Shown piece after piece: positions 1 through 7,441 of a DNA stretch of 64,000 bases (position 1 is the stretch's first letter; every line of letters starts with the position of its first letter). Both the position numbers and the translations under genes were made by a program. Location of the stretch: positions 62,001 to 126,000 of the forward strand of contig CBDBJK010000033.1 in the NCBI GenBank assembly GCA_965206395.1, written 5' to 3'. Under the pieces are notes generated by a model. It was not told the DNA's origin. It searched no databases and was given only the letters and a program-made list of their open reading frames with translations. This DNA comes from CBDBJK01 sp965206395. Lineage in GTDB: Bacteria > Chloroflexota > Dehalococcoidia > Lucifugimonadales > CATOSD01.

Positions 1-975
1 AGCACACCGATCTCTATCTCCGCCATATTCAACCAACTCCCGTGTTTGGGAGTGTAGTGTATCTCCAGTCGCTCAGCTATACGCCTCGCCTCAGCAGGCT
101 CGAATGCCTCGTATAGCGAGGACAGCTTGTGAGTGTTGAGATTGTCCATTACCAGCACGATCCGGTCTCTGTCAGGGTAGTCCTCGTCGACCAGTTTCTT
201 TATCACATGCGCCCAGTCCACCTTCGTGCGACGCTCTCTGACCTCGACTCGGCGCCATCCGTCCAACGGTGCAAACAGCATGAACAGGCTGCTCACTCCA
301 TTGCGCTCGTATTCGTAGTCGTATGCCGCCGATAAGCCGGGCGCTGCGGGACGCGGCACTCGCGTCTCCTTGACTTGCTGTTTGCTCGTCTCATCCATGC
401 ACACCAGAACCTCATTCCCATCGTACGGCCGTTGGTAGACCTCCAGTACGTCTTCCATCGCGCACACAAACTCCGCGCTCTGACCGGGCGGGATGCACCA
501 ACTCTGCTTCAGCCACGGCTTCAGTTCGTTTTTTTTTAAGCGCCTGGCGAACCGTCTCGGTGCTAATGGTCCCGACTATCTCACACTCGACCAACTGGTC
601 AGCCAACAGCTTCAGGGTCCAACTGGCACGCCCCTCCGGCGGTTCCCCGCAGGCCATCGCTATCAACCGTGCTTCACCTTCGCCGTCCAGTCTCTTTTGA
701 CGCCGACGCAGTTGCTTTTTGCGATTCAGCGCAGACTCGACCCCCTCCTCCACACAGCGCTTGCGTATTCGCTCGACCGTTGACTGTCCCACACCGAGCG
801 CGCTGGTGATGTCCGCGTCCTTCATTCCCCCGTCCGAGCGTGACTCATCGCTCATCAGCAGAATGCGCGCATGGGTCTGTTTGTACGCCGCAGCCCGACC
901 GCGTGAGACCAAGGCGTTGAGTTCCTGTTGTTCGTCGGTAGTCAGTCTGATACGGTACTTCTTGGTAGACATCAT
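1..975 (-). CDS. IS630-family transposase, two frames, C-terminus off-window
   Basis: The first frame (start ATG near 975, stop near 412) carries the helix-turn-helix half. The second carries the DDE catalytic half and runs off the left edge. The frames meet at a run of nine T on the plus strand (529-537), that is nine A in the mRNA. IS630-type elements commonly make the full transposase by slipping into the -1 frame at such a run, after which the protein reads KKNELKPW. The catalytic MDET and MDN motifs are in the window; the third acidic residue lies at the very edge. The protein would cut and paste DNA at TA dinucleotides. It is probably functional if the missing end is intact. Confidence 0.8.
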
Positions 976-1060
976 GGTTCCTCCTCGGTTCAACGTTACG
1001 ATTGAACCCCCAAGAGGAACAATGACTATCATGGTATTCATTTCAATGATGTTGGACCAC
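1..1060 (-). mobile_element. IS630-family insertion sequence, copy 1 (cut by window edge)
   Basis: The sequence is nearly identical to the complete copy at 12750-13998, in reverse orientation. About 180 bp of the element lie outside the window to the left. The inner end reads GTGGTCCAAC on the minus strand and ends at 1060, followed by TA inside a CTAG, the target site preferred by IS630. Against copy 2 I see one substitution near this end and the absence of copy 2's 12-bp duplication, so the two copies look recent. The element abuts a broken HAD-hydrolase gene, which marks the insertion point. Confidence 0.9.
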
Positions 1061-1062
1061 TA

Positions 1063-1349
1063 GGCTGTTTGCGCAAACGCCGGGCGAGCCGGAATTCCCG
1101 ACTCTAGTACGGGCGCGACATCGCTTTGCCAGCCATCTTCTCGGTGTAGAGAAGCCCGACCCTCTCGCTTACCGCCACGTTGAATCTGCGACCGGACATG
1201 CCGCTGACCGCATTCTCTTCTTCGACGACACGCTAATCAACGTCGAAGGTGCCCGTGCTGTCGGCTGGACTGCAGACGTGATTGGCTACAACCGCGACCC
1301 AGTGACCCGAATGCTGGCGTGCCTGCGGCAACGTAGCGTTATAGATTAG
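1063..1349 (+). pseudogene. HAD-superfamily hydrolase, C-terminal remnant cut by IS630
   Basis: Directly after the IS end a frame stays open for about 95 codons to a TAG at 1347-1349. It reads VEKPDPLAYRHVESATGHAA and then ILFFDDTLINVEGARAVGW. These match motif III (the Lys of KPD) and motif IV (FxDDxxxNxxGA) of haloacid-dehalogenase-like phosphatases. The N-terminal half with the nucleophile Asp must lie beyond the IS, outside this window. The reading frame enters the IS at its CTAG target, so the gene was most likely split by the insertion. The 137 bp between this stop and the next gene hold nothing I recognise. Confidence 0.7.
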
Positions 1350-1486
1350 CACCAGTGGCGCGAGGGCGGACCTGACCCCGATGATGGCTCCAGCCGCATA
1401 GTGACAAGAGCGATGGACAGAAGGAAGCGCGGTGGCCTGCTTCGCTTCACACGTTGACCCTTTCCAGATTAGTCACGAACCCGCTG

Positions 1487-2785
1487 TCAGACCTTCATCC
1501 AGGCGGGGTCTTCGAGCTTTGCCTTCAGCGTGCGCAAAAGCTCGCCCGCTGGCACGCCGTCGAGTGCGCGGTGGTCGAAGGTAAGGCTGAGGTACATCAT
1601 CGAGCGCACCGCGATTTCCCCATGATGGACGGCAGGCTTCTCGACGATTCGCCCCACGCCCAGAATCGCAACCTGGGGCGGGTCTATGATTGGCGTGAAG
1701 GCGTCGATGTCATAGCTCGCAAGCGACGTTATAGTGAAGCTTGCCCCCGTTACTTCGTCGACGGACAGGCTGCCTTTGCGAGACTTGTCTGCAAACTCCC
1801 TCAGTTCCTTCGCAATAGCGAGCAAGTCCTTTTTGTGGGCGCTTCTGACAACCGGAACCATGAGGCCATCCTGCACGGCCATTGCCACGCCCACGTTGAT
1901 CTCATCCAGAAGGCGAATCTCATCATCAATCAGGGTAGCGTTTAACCGAGGATTCTCCTTGAGCGCGGCTGCGGTGGCCTTGACGATCAGGTCTAGGTCG
2001 AGCGGCCTGACGCGGTGCTCGCGCCACTCGGAGACCAGAGCCTCCTTCAGCCGCACGATTTCGGTCACATCGGCCTCGGTCGTGAGCGTCACCTGGGCCA
2101 TTGACCGAACGCTTTGCATCATGCGGTCTGCGATCGTTTTTCGCAGACCCCGCAGCGGCGTGACCTCGCCGCTCTGTCGAGAAATGGCCTGCTCAACGTC
2201 GGCCACCAGAATCCTTCCGTTAGGGCCTGTGCCTTGCACTTGCGCTAGATTGATGTCTTGCTCTTTGGCAAGCTGCCTTGCGCGTGGCACGACTTGCGCC
2301 GCTACTCTGGGACTGCCCTGTTGTTGGGCCTCGATAGCGTGTCGCACGTCGCCTTCCGTGACTCGTCCGTTGGGGCCTGTGCCCCGCACTTGGTCGATGT
2401 TGATGTTTTGCTGCCGCGCTAGTCTTCGGGCGACAGGCGTCACCTGGACGCGCTGCCCTTGCCTCTCGGCGGGCACGACACGCTCTCTTCTTGCGTACGA
2501 GGATGAACGCTGTGATCGGGTGTCTTCGGGACGAGGTGCGTCCTCGCCCGGTTCGGCTATGACCGCTACGACTGTGCCGACATCGACGTTGTTGCCCTCC
2601 GTCACCATGATGTGTGCCACGACGCCGGATACCGGGGCCTCAAGCTCGGAGTTGATTTTTGCGGTCTCTACCTCTACCAGGGGCTGGCCCGCCTCGATGG
2701 TGTCGCCTTCCTTCACCAGCCACCTGACGAGCAACCCATCCTCCATGTTCATGCCCCACTGAGGAAGCAACACATTAGTCGCCAT
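1487..2785 (-). CDS. 2-oxoacid dehydrogenase E2 (dihydrolipoamide acyltransferase)
   Basis: This is the acyltransferase core of a pyruvate/acetoin/branched-chain-type dehydrogenase complex. It moves an acyl group from the lipoyl arm to CoA in the cytoplasm. Residues 1-80 form a lipoyl domain with the lipoylated Lys43 in VETAKIN. Two peripheral-subunit-binding domains follow in tandem at about 116-151 and 166-201, each with the GTGPNGR signature. The catalytic domain ends with DHRALDG (404-410), holding the active-site His and Asp. I chose the ATG at 2785 because GGAGAA stands just before it and the protein then begins directly with the lipoyl fold; a start at 2845 would overlap the upstream gene. 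It is the last gene of the operon. Two binding domains beside one lipoyl domain is unusual. The acyl substrate cannot be told from sequence. Confidence 0.9.
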   Translation of the reverse strand: MATNVLLPQWGMNMEDGLLVRWLVKEGDTIEAGQPLVEVETAKINSELEAPVSGVVAHIMVTEGNNVDVGTVVAVIAEPGEDAPRPEDTRSQRSSSYARRERVVPAERQGQRVQVTPVARRLARQQNINIDQVRGTGPNGRVTEGDVRHAIEAQQQGSPRVAAQVVPRARQLAKEQDINLAQVQGTGPNGRILVADVEQAISRQSGEVTPLRGLRKTIADRMMQSVRSMAQVTLTTEADVTEIVRLKEALVSEWREHRVRPLDLDLIVKATAAALKENPRLNATLIDDEIRLLDEINVGVAMAVQDGLMVPVVRSAHKKDLLAIAKELREFADKSRKGSLSVDEVTGASFTITSLASYDIDAFTPIIDPPQVAILGVGRIVEKPAVHHGEIAVRSMMYLSLTFDHRALDGVPAGELLRTLKAKLEDPAWMKV

Positions 2786-2804
2786 TTCAATTCTCCGATT
2801 CGTG

Positions 2805-3752
2805 TCAGTTGTTACGTGACCACTTTTCAATCTCGACGAGGGCATGGGCGATACGCTGGCGCAACGCCTCGGCGGAATCGGGCGTCCACTCGTAAAAGCC
2901 CTTGCCCGTCTTTACCCCAAGTTCTCCGCTTTCGACCTTCTCCCGCAGCACCGGAGAAGGCTTCGTGGAAGCGTCCAGGTGAGGCAGAAGGTATGGAACG
3001 GCGGCAAATATCAAATCCCATCCGGCCAGTTCGAAGACCTCGAAAACCCCAGCCACGGCCCAGCGGCGCCCAATGCTGGACTTGATGATGTCGTCCACAT
3101 CCTGCGCCGTAACGACACCCGATTCAACGAGAGAAAGGGCTTCCCTTAGAAGCGCTGCCTGAAGGCGATTGGCAACGAAACCTGGCACTTCCTTCTGGAT
3201 CACCACTGGTTTCTTGCCTATTCTGGTCAGCAGATCGCACCAAATGGCTACAGTTTCATTGGATGTGTTTTCATTTCTCATGACTTCGGCTAGAGGGACG
3301 AGATAAGCTGGGTTGGAGTAATTCGTCAGTATCACCTTATCCGGGCGTTGAGTTGCCGACGCAATGTCTCTCAGGCTAATAGCCGAGGTTCCACTCACCA
3401 GTATGGTTGGCTCTGAACAGAAGCTATCAAGGTCTCTGAATATCTTCAGCTTCAATTCCAGGTCTTCGTAAACGGCCTCATAGACTACCTCAACGTCTTC
3501 GACAGACGCTTTGAGGTCTACGTTCGTGCGTATCTTTGATGTAGCGGTATCAGCCTTCTCCCGTGTCGTCAGCCCCAGGTCTATGAGCCTCTGAAGTATT
3601 TCCTGAAGGTTCTTCATGCCTCTCTGTAGGCTGTCTTCCGAGCGAGAGTTGAGGTTTACTTCGTAGCCGCCCAAGGCGAACTCGACAGCAGCGGCCTGCC
3701 CTATCAGACCAGCTCCGATAACGGCTACTGTCTTGATATCATCAACATTCAT
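2805..3752 (-). CDS. 3-hydroxyacyl-CoA dehydrogenase family protein
   Basis: The protein should oxidise a 3-hydroxyacyl-CoA with NAD+ in the cytoplasm. The N-terminus has the Rossmann motif G13-x-G15-x-x-G18 (VIGAGLIG). The C-terminal helical half (PGFVANRLQAALLREAL) matches the 3HCDH dimerisation domain. Length (315 aa) is normal for a single-domain enzyme. AGGGAG stands six bases before the ATG. It lies between E1 beta and E2 of a 2-oxoacid dehydrogenase, with gaps of about 56 bp and 19 bp, so it is very probably co-transcribed. This suggests that a hydroxyacyl-CoA is made into, or derived from, the 2-oxoacid handled by the complex. The exact substrate is unknown; related proteins include 3-hydroxybutyryl-CoA dehydrogenase and lambda-crystallin-type enzymes. 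Confidence 0.85.
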   Translation of the reverse strand: MNVDDIKTVAVIGAGLIGQAAAVEFALGGYEVNLNSRSEDSLQRGMKNLQEILQRLIDLGLTTREKADTATSKIRTNVDLKASVEDVEVVYEAVYEDLELKLKIFRDLDSFCSEPTILVSGTSAISLRDIASATQRPDKVILTNYSNPAYLVPLAEVMRNENTSNETVAIWCDLLTRIGKKPVVIQKEVPGFVANRLQAALLREALSLVESGVVTAQDVDDIIKSSIGRRWAVAGVFEVFELAGWDLIFAAVPYLLPHLDASTKPSPVLREKVESGELGVKTGKGFYEWTPDSAEALRQRIAHALVEIEKWSRNN

Positions 3753-3808
3753 GACTGACTCCCTGGCATGGACGAAGTTATCGATTCACAGGGCTCTCAA
3801 TCCCAGAT

Positions 3809-4771
3809 TTACTCCAGCGCGGCGTGGATAGCGTCGGCTATCTTCTCTTCGTTAGGGAACACCAGCTTCTCAAGTGCAGGGCTGAAAGGGAAGTGGCAGT
3901 CGAGGCTTGCGACCCGTTGTATCGGAGCTTGAAGCGTCCAGAAGCCTTCTTGCGCCACCATCGCGGAGATTTCGCTTGCAACGCTGCAACTCTTGTGCGC
4001 AGGGTCGACTACCACGAGCCGCCCCGTCTTCTCCACCGAGCGTAGAATGATCTCCTTGTCCAGAGGCACGATGGTGCGAGGGTCGACAACCTCAACCGAT
4101 ACTCCCTCTTCTTCGAGAGCGTCAGCCACCGATAGCGCTCGCCTGACCATACCCGCCAGCGCGACCACCGTGATATCCGTGCCCTCACGTTTGACTTCGC
4201 CAACTCCAAAGGGGATGGCGAAGTCGCCCTCCGGGACCTCTCCTCGAACGCCGCTAAGGTTGTTGTCCTCGAAAAACATCACGGGGTCGTTATCACGTAT
4301 GGCCGTCTTGAGCAGGCCCTTAGCGTCGGCTGGGGTCGTTGGTAACACGATCTTCAGCCCAGGCATGTTCATGTACATGGGATAGGGTCGGTCGGTGTGA
4401 TGGGCCGCGATGTTGTTGCCATAGTTCATGCCGCAGCGATATACGATGGGCAGGTTGACCTGTCCGCCGAACATGAAGCGCATCTTGGCTGCCTGGCTCA
4501 CCAGCTGGTCCATCGCAACCCATAGGAAACTCGACAGCGACTGGACGATGGGACGCATTCCAACGGCGGCAGCGCCTACGGCAGCCCCTATGAAGCCGTT
4601 TTCTGATAAAGGCGTGTCGATTACTCTTTCGTCGAACTCCTGCGACAGTCCTCCCGTGACGCCGTAGATGCCGCCTCGGATACTCTCGCCCATGATGAAT
4701 ACTTTCTCATCCTGGCGCATCTCTTCCTTGATAGCCTGGTTCAGTGCGTCTACAAAGGTCATCTCTGCCAT
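3809..4771 (-). CDS. 2-oxoacid dehydrogenase E1 component, beta subunit
   Basis: This is the beta half of the thiamine-diphosphate-dependent E1 decarboxylase (transketolase pyrimidine-binding plus C-terminal domains). It pairs with the alpha subunit just upstream. The start MTFVDALNQAIKEEM, the PLSENGFIGAAVGAA segment and VVDPRTIVPLD are typical of the PDH/acetoin/branched-chain E1 beta family, and 320 aa is the usual length. GGAGG lies six bases before the ATG. The gap to the alpha gene is 60 bp. Substrate may be pyruvate, acetoin or a branched-chain 2-oxoacid; I cannot separate these by eye. Confidence 0.92.
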   Translation of the reverse strand: MAEMTFVDALNQAIKEEMRQDEKVFIMGESIRGGIYGVTGGLSQEFDERVIDTPLSENGFIGAAVGAAAVGMRPIVQSLSSFLWVAMDQLVSQAAKMRFMFGGQVNLPIVYRCGMNYGNNIAAHHTDRPYPMYMNMPGLKIVLPTTPADAKGLLKTAIRDNDPVMFFEDNNLSGVRGEVPEGDFAIPFGVGEVKREGTDITVVALAGMVRRALSVADALEEEGVSVEVVDPRTIVPLDKEIILRSVEKTGRLVVVDPAHKSCSVASEISAMVAQEGFWTLQAPIQRVASLDCHFPFSPALEKLVFPNEEKIADAIHAALE

Positions 4772-4831
4772 AGTTTACCTCCGGGGGTTTAGGGTTTGGG
4801 GTGTCTAGCTCCTGTTTCCTAAACCCTGTGC

Positions 4832-5821
4832 TTACGAAATAGGGATCGGGTCCGCGTACATGTCGGTGAGCAGGTCTTCCTCCAGCGGGTACGGACTCTC
4901 GCGAGCGAACTGAAGCGCGTCCTCGATTGCCGCCGTTGTCTCTGCCTGTACCTGGTCTACCTCGCCCTGGGTTGCGATGCCTTGCTCTACGAGCAGTTGG
5001 CTGTGTATCACGATTGGGTCCCGATTGCGCCAGTATTCGACCTCTTCGTCGGTGCGATATGACTCACGCAGGATACGATTCAGACCCTCGGAGTGGTCTT
5101 CGTAGCGATAGGTGCGGGCTTCCAGAAGCGTAGGCCCTTCTCCGGCCCTCGCCCTTGCGACGGCATGGCTCGTGGCCTCGTGCATGGCGATTGCGTCCTG
5201 TCCGTCCACAAGCACGCCCGGCATGTTGTAAGCCGTCGCACGGTCCGAGATGTTCTCCACCGCTACCGTTTGCGAGAAGTGGGTCGTGACCGCGTACTGG
5301 TTGTTCTCGCACAGGAATATGACGGGCAGCTTCCAGATGGAGGCCAGGTTCATGGCCTCGTGACAGGCCCCCTGGTTGCTTGCGCCATCGCCGAAGAAGG
5401 ATACGACTACGCGGTCTGTGCCCTGCATCTTGCTGCCCATGGCCGCACCGACGGCGACCGGCAGAGCAGAGGCTACGATGCCAGACTCGCCAAGGATTCC
5501 TATGCTGAAATCTGCCAGGTGCATGGAACCTCCCTTGCCCTTGCAAAAGCCTGTGCTCTTGCCGAGCAGTTCGGCCATAGCCCCCCTTACGTCACCGCCC
5601 TTGGCTATGGGATGACCATGCGAGCGATGGTTGCCGGTTATGTAATCGTCGTCGCGGAGCGCGGCACACGCACCCACTGCGACGGCTTCCTCCCCGATAT
5701 AGCAGTGCGCAGCGCCAACAAGCTCGCCTCGCTGAACCATTTCCTTCACTGTCTCGTCGAAGCGGCGGATTAGCATCATCCGCCTCAGCATCCTCATAAG
5801 CATCTCTTTGTCTTCGGTCAT
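4832..5821 (-). CDS. 2-oxoacid dehydrogenase E1 component, alpha subunit
   Basis: This is the thiamine-diphosphate-binding half of E1. The ThDP/Mg motif GDGASNQGACHEAMNLAS is followed by WKLPVIFLCENNQYAVTT, both hallmarks of PDH/acetoin E1 alpha. The phosphorylation-loop-like segment around TYRYEDHSEG is also typical. Length 329 aa fits. AGGAGGG sits just before the ATG at 5821. It is the first gene of a four-gene leftward operon (E1 alpha, E1 beta, hydroxyacyl-CoA dehydrogenase, E2). No E3 (dihydrolipoamide dehydrogenase) is in the window, so the complex presumably borrows one encoded elsewhere. A candidate promoter lies at 5873-5902. Confidence 0.92.
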   Translation of the reverse strand: MTEDKEMLMRMLRRMMLIRRFDETVKEMVQRGELVGAAHCYIGEEAVAVGACAALRDDDYITGNHRSHGHPIAKGGDVRGAMAELLGKSTGFCKGKGGSMHLADFSIGILGESGIVASALPVAVGAAMGSKMQGTDRVVVSFFGDGASNQGACHEAMNLASIWKLPVIFLCENNQYAVTTHFSQTVAVENISDRATAYNMPGVLVDGQDAIAMHEATSHAVARARAGEGPTLLEARTYRYEDHSEGLNRILRESYRTDEEVEYWRNRDPIVIHSQLLVEQGIATQGEVDQVQAETTAAIEDALQFARESPYPLEEDLLTDMYADPIPIS

Positions 5822-5872
5822 ATGACCCTCCTCTGGTTACTATGCCGCGACGTCTCCATTTTGTTGAGGCCC

Positions 5873-5902
5873 ATTATAGCACCATACCTTGATACAGGTA
5901 TG
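5873..5902 (-). promoter_or_regulatory. Candidate promoter and operator of the 2-oxoacid dehydrogenase operon
   Basis: On the minus strand a perfect TATAAT (5873-5878) lies about 50 bp before the E1 alpha start. Overlapping the place where a -35 box would be is an inverted repeat, CATACCT-TGATAC-AGGTATG (5883-5902), with 7-bp arms. No good -35 hexamer is visible, as expected if an activator binds the repeat. This is pattern-based only. Confidence 0.4.
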
Positions 5903-6253
5903 AGGCAGAGAAAATACAGGAGCGTCTTATAGCGGCTTCAGGATATTGATGCCTGGCATGACAACTATTCGAACTGAGATTGGATGATACAAGAATTACC
6001 ATTACTCTCATGTTTAGGAGTTGTCCCTGTCGGTTAGCTAAAAATTGAACATGCTTTGTTCCACTTCATCGCTTGCTTATTTGCGGCGCTGCACTTCCTG
6101 CCACGTATAACGGCAGGCTCGATCAGCTTAATAGGCTCTCCATTGACTGCCGACGCAAAACCCTAACCATGGTGTGTCAAGAATGACGCCTTTGACGACG
6201 ATAGGAATAAGGGCTATCAACGATCATCTAATGTCAGATCAAACAAGGTTGCA
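5903..6253. other. Intergenic stretch between divergent operons
   Basis: I see no coding frame with gene-like composition and no RNA gene here. It must hold the promoter of the rightward lipoprotein gene, but no convincing hexamer pair was found. Confidence 0.4.
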
Positions 6254-6286
6254 TTGAGCAGTATTCTACAGCGACCGATCCTGAGC

Positions 6287-7441
6287 ATGACAGCCGCAGT
6301 CCGTTTGTTAGTCGTTGTGGTTGCGTTACTCGCATTGTCTTTGGGGTGCGGAAAGGAAACTGCGACTGCCCCGCTACCTCAGCCTACGGCGTCTCCTGTT
6401 CCGACTGCGACGTCACTGCCAACTTCTACAACTACCCCTTTAGCCGATGAAAACATTTCGATTCCCCTGCCTCCTGGGGCTGTCCAGCTAGTCGTCAGCC
6501 AAGATGATCCTGTCGTACTGATCTCTCCAGACGGCGATGTCACCATCTCGTCAGACGCTGGGGCAGTCGGCGAAACAACTGTCCTTGTCTTCGAGCCGCT
6601 GGAAGTCGTTCAGCTTCCCGACTTGCCAGAAGGCCTGGGAACTGCGTTTAACTCCTTTGACCTTTCGCCGTTTACCACGTCAGGCGACAGGATTGAGGCG
6701 TTCGAGTTTGATGAGCCGGTGACGGTAACTTTTGATCTGTCGGCTGAGCTTGTAGAGTTGGCAAGGAACAAACCCTCTGAAATCGGAGTGTGGCACTATA
6801 AAGAGTCCCAGGGTATTTGGGAAGAGCTGCCATCAACGATAGACCTGCAATCACGCACGATTTCAGCCGAAATCAAGTCTTTAAGCATCATTGCGCTTCT
6901 GGGCACGACTGAAGAACCAGAGCCTACACCAGCGCCGATTGCTCGCGCCTCAACGCCGACGTCAACGCCGGTTCCACCGACAGCAACGCCTGCGCCTGCG
7001 CCAACATGGACGCCTGTGCCGCCTACTTCGATGCCTTCCGAGCCAACAGCCACCCATTCGCCAGCGCCTGCAACCACAGCAATGCCAACGGTAGTTCCGA
7101 CGTCAACACAAACGCCAATACCTACGGAGACATCGACACCAACCGCAACGGCAACGACTACTTCAGTGCCTACAGCTACTCCTACGCTCACGCCTTCGCC
7201 GACGGCAACTCCCTTTCCCTTCGGAGGCGGCGGTGGTGGCAGTCCTCCTCCCACGTCTACTCCCACGCCTGCGCTTCCTACGTTGACGGTGGGCATAACG
7301 TCTCCTGGCGACTTGGCTGCTCGTCAGCCAGCGCCAGATCACAGTTCTGGGCGCTGTTACTGGGCAGAACCCGACGGTAGCTGTCAACGATGTCGAAGCC
7401 ACTGTGTCAGGAGAAACATTCGAGGCTGTCATCAGTGTTAG
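6287..7441 (+). CDS. Large Ig-like lipoprotein, N-terminal part (frameshifted)
   Basis: The protein begins with a lipoprotein signal peptide: basic start, hydrophobic run LLVVVVALLALS, lipobox LSLGC. It would be anchored outside the cytoplasmic membrane. I use the ATG at 6287; an in-frame TTG at 6254 with AAGG before it is the alternative. Residues 50-210 hold a beta-rich region resembling ZU5-like or adhesin stalk domains, followed by a long Thr/Pro/Ala linker and a glycine cluster. After about codon 340 the frame drifts into unlikely sequence (Cys- and Arg-rich) and stops at 7441. The natural continuation is in another frame from about 7325 (ITVLGAVTGQNPTVAVNDVE), so this and the next entry are one gene broken by one indel between about 7305 and 7340. 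Function is unknown. Confidence 0.75.
   Translation: MTAAVRLLVVVVALLALSLGCGKETATAPLPQPTASPVPTATSLPTSTTTPLADENISIPLPPGAVQLVVSQDDPVVLISPDGDVTISSDAGAVGETTVLVFEPLEVVQLPDLPEGLGTAFNSFDLSPFTTSGDRIEAFEFDEPVTVTFDLSAELVELARNKPSEIGVWHYKESQGIWEELPSTIDLQSRTISAEIKSLSIIALLGTTEEPEPTPAPIARASTPTSTPVPPTATPAPAPTWTPVPPTSMPSEPTATHSPAPATTAMPTVVPTSTQTPIPTETSTPTATATTTSVPTATPTLTPSPTATPFPFGGGGGGSPPPTSTPTPALPTLTVGITSPGDLAARQPAPDHSSGRCYWAEPDGSCQRCRSHCVRRNIRGCHQC
6912..7245 (+). repeat. Thr/Pro-rich low-complexity linker
   Basis: Codons for Thr, Pro, Ala and Val alternate (TPTSTPVPPTATPAPAPT type) for over 100 residues. This is a typical extended, glycosylatable spacer of surface proteins in Chloroflexota and Gram-positives. 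The near-repeat DNA is prone to slippage, and the frame break lies just downstream. Confidence 0.7.

Noticed and set aside
6796..7296. Long minus-strand Val/Gly-rich frame opposite the lipoprotein linker
   Set aside because: It is the mirror of the Thr/Pro codon repeats and has no start signal or family.
7404..7441. Programmed ribosomal frameshift in the lipoprotein gene
   Set aside because: No slippery heptamer or following pseudoknot is visible near 7305-7340, and the first frame runs on into unlikely sequence.
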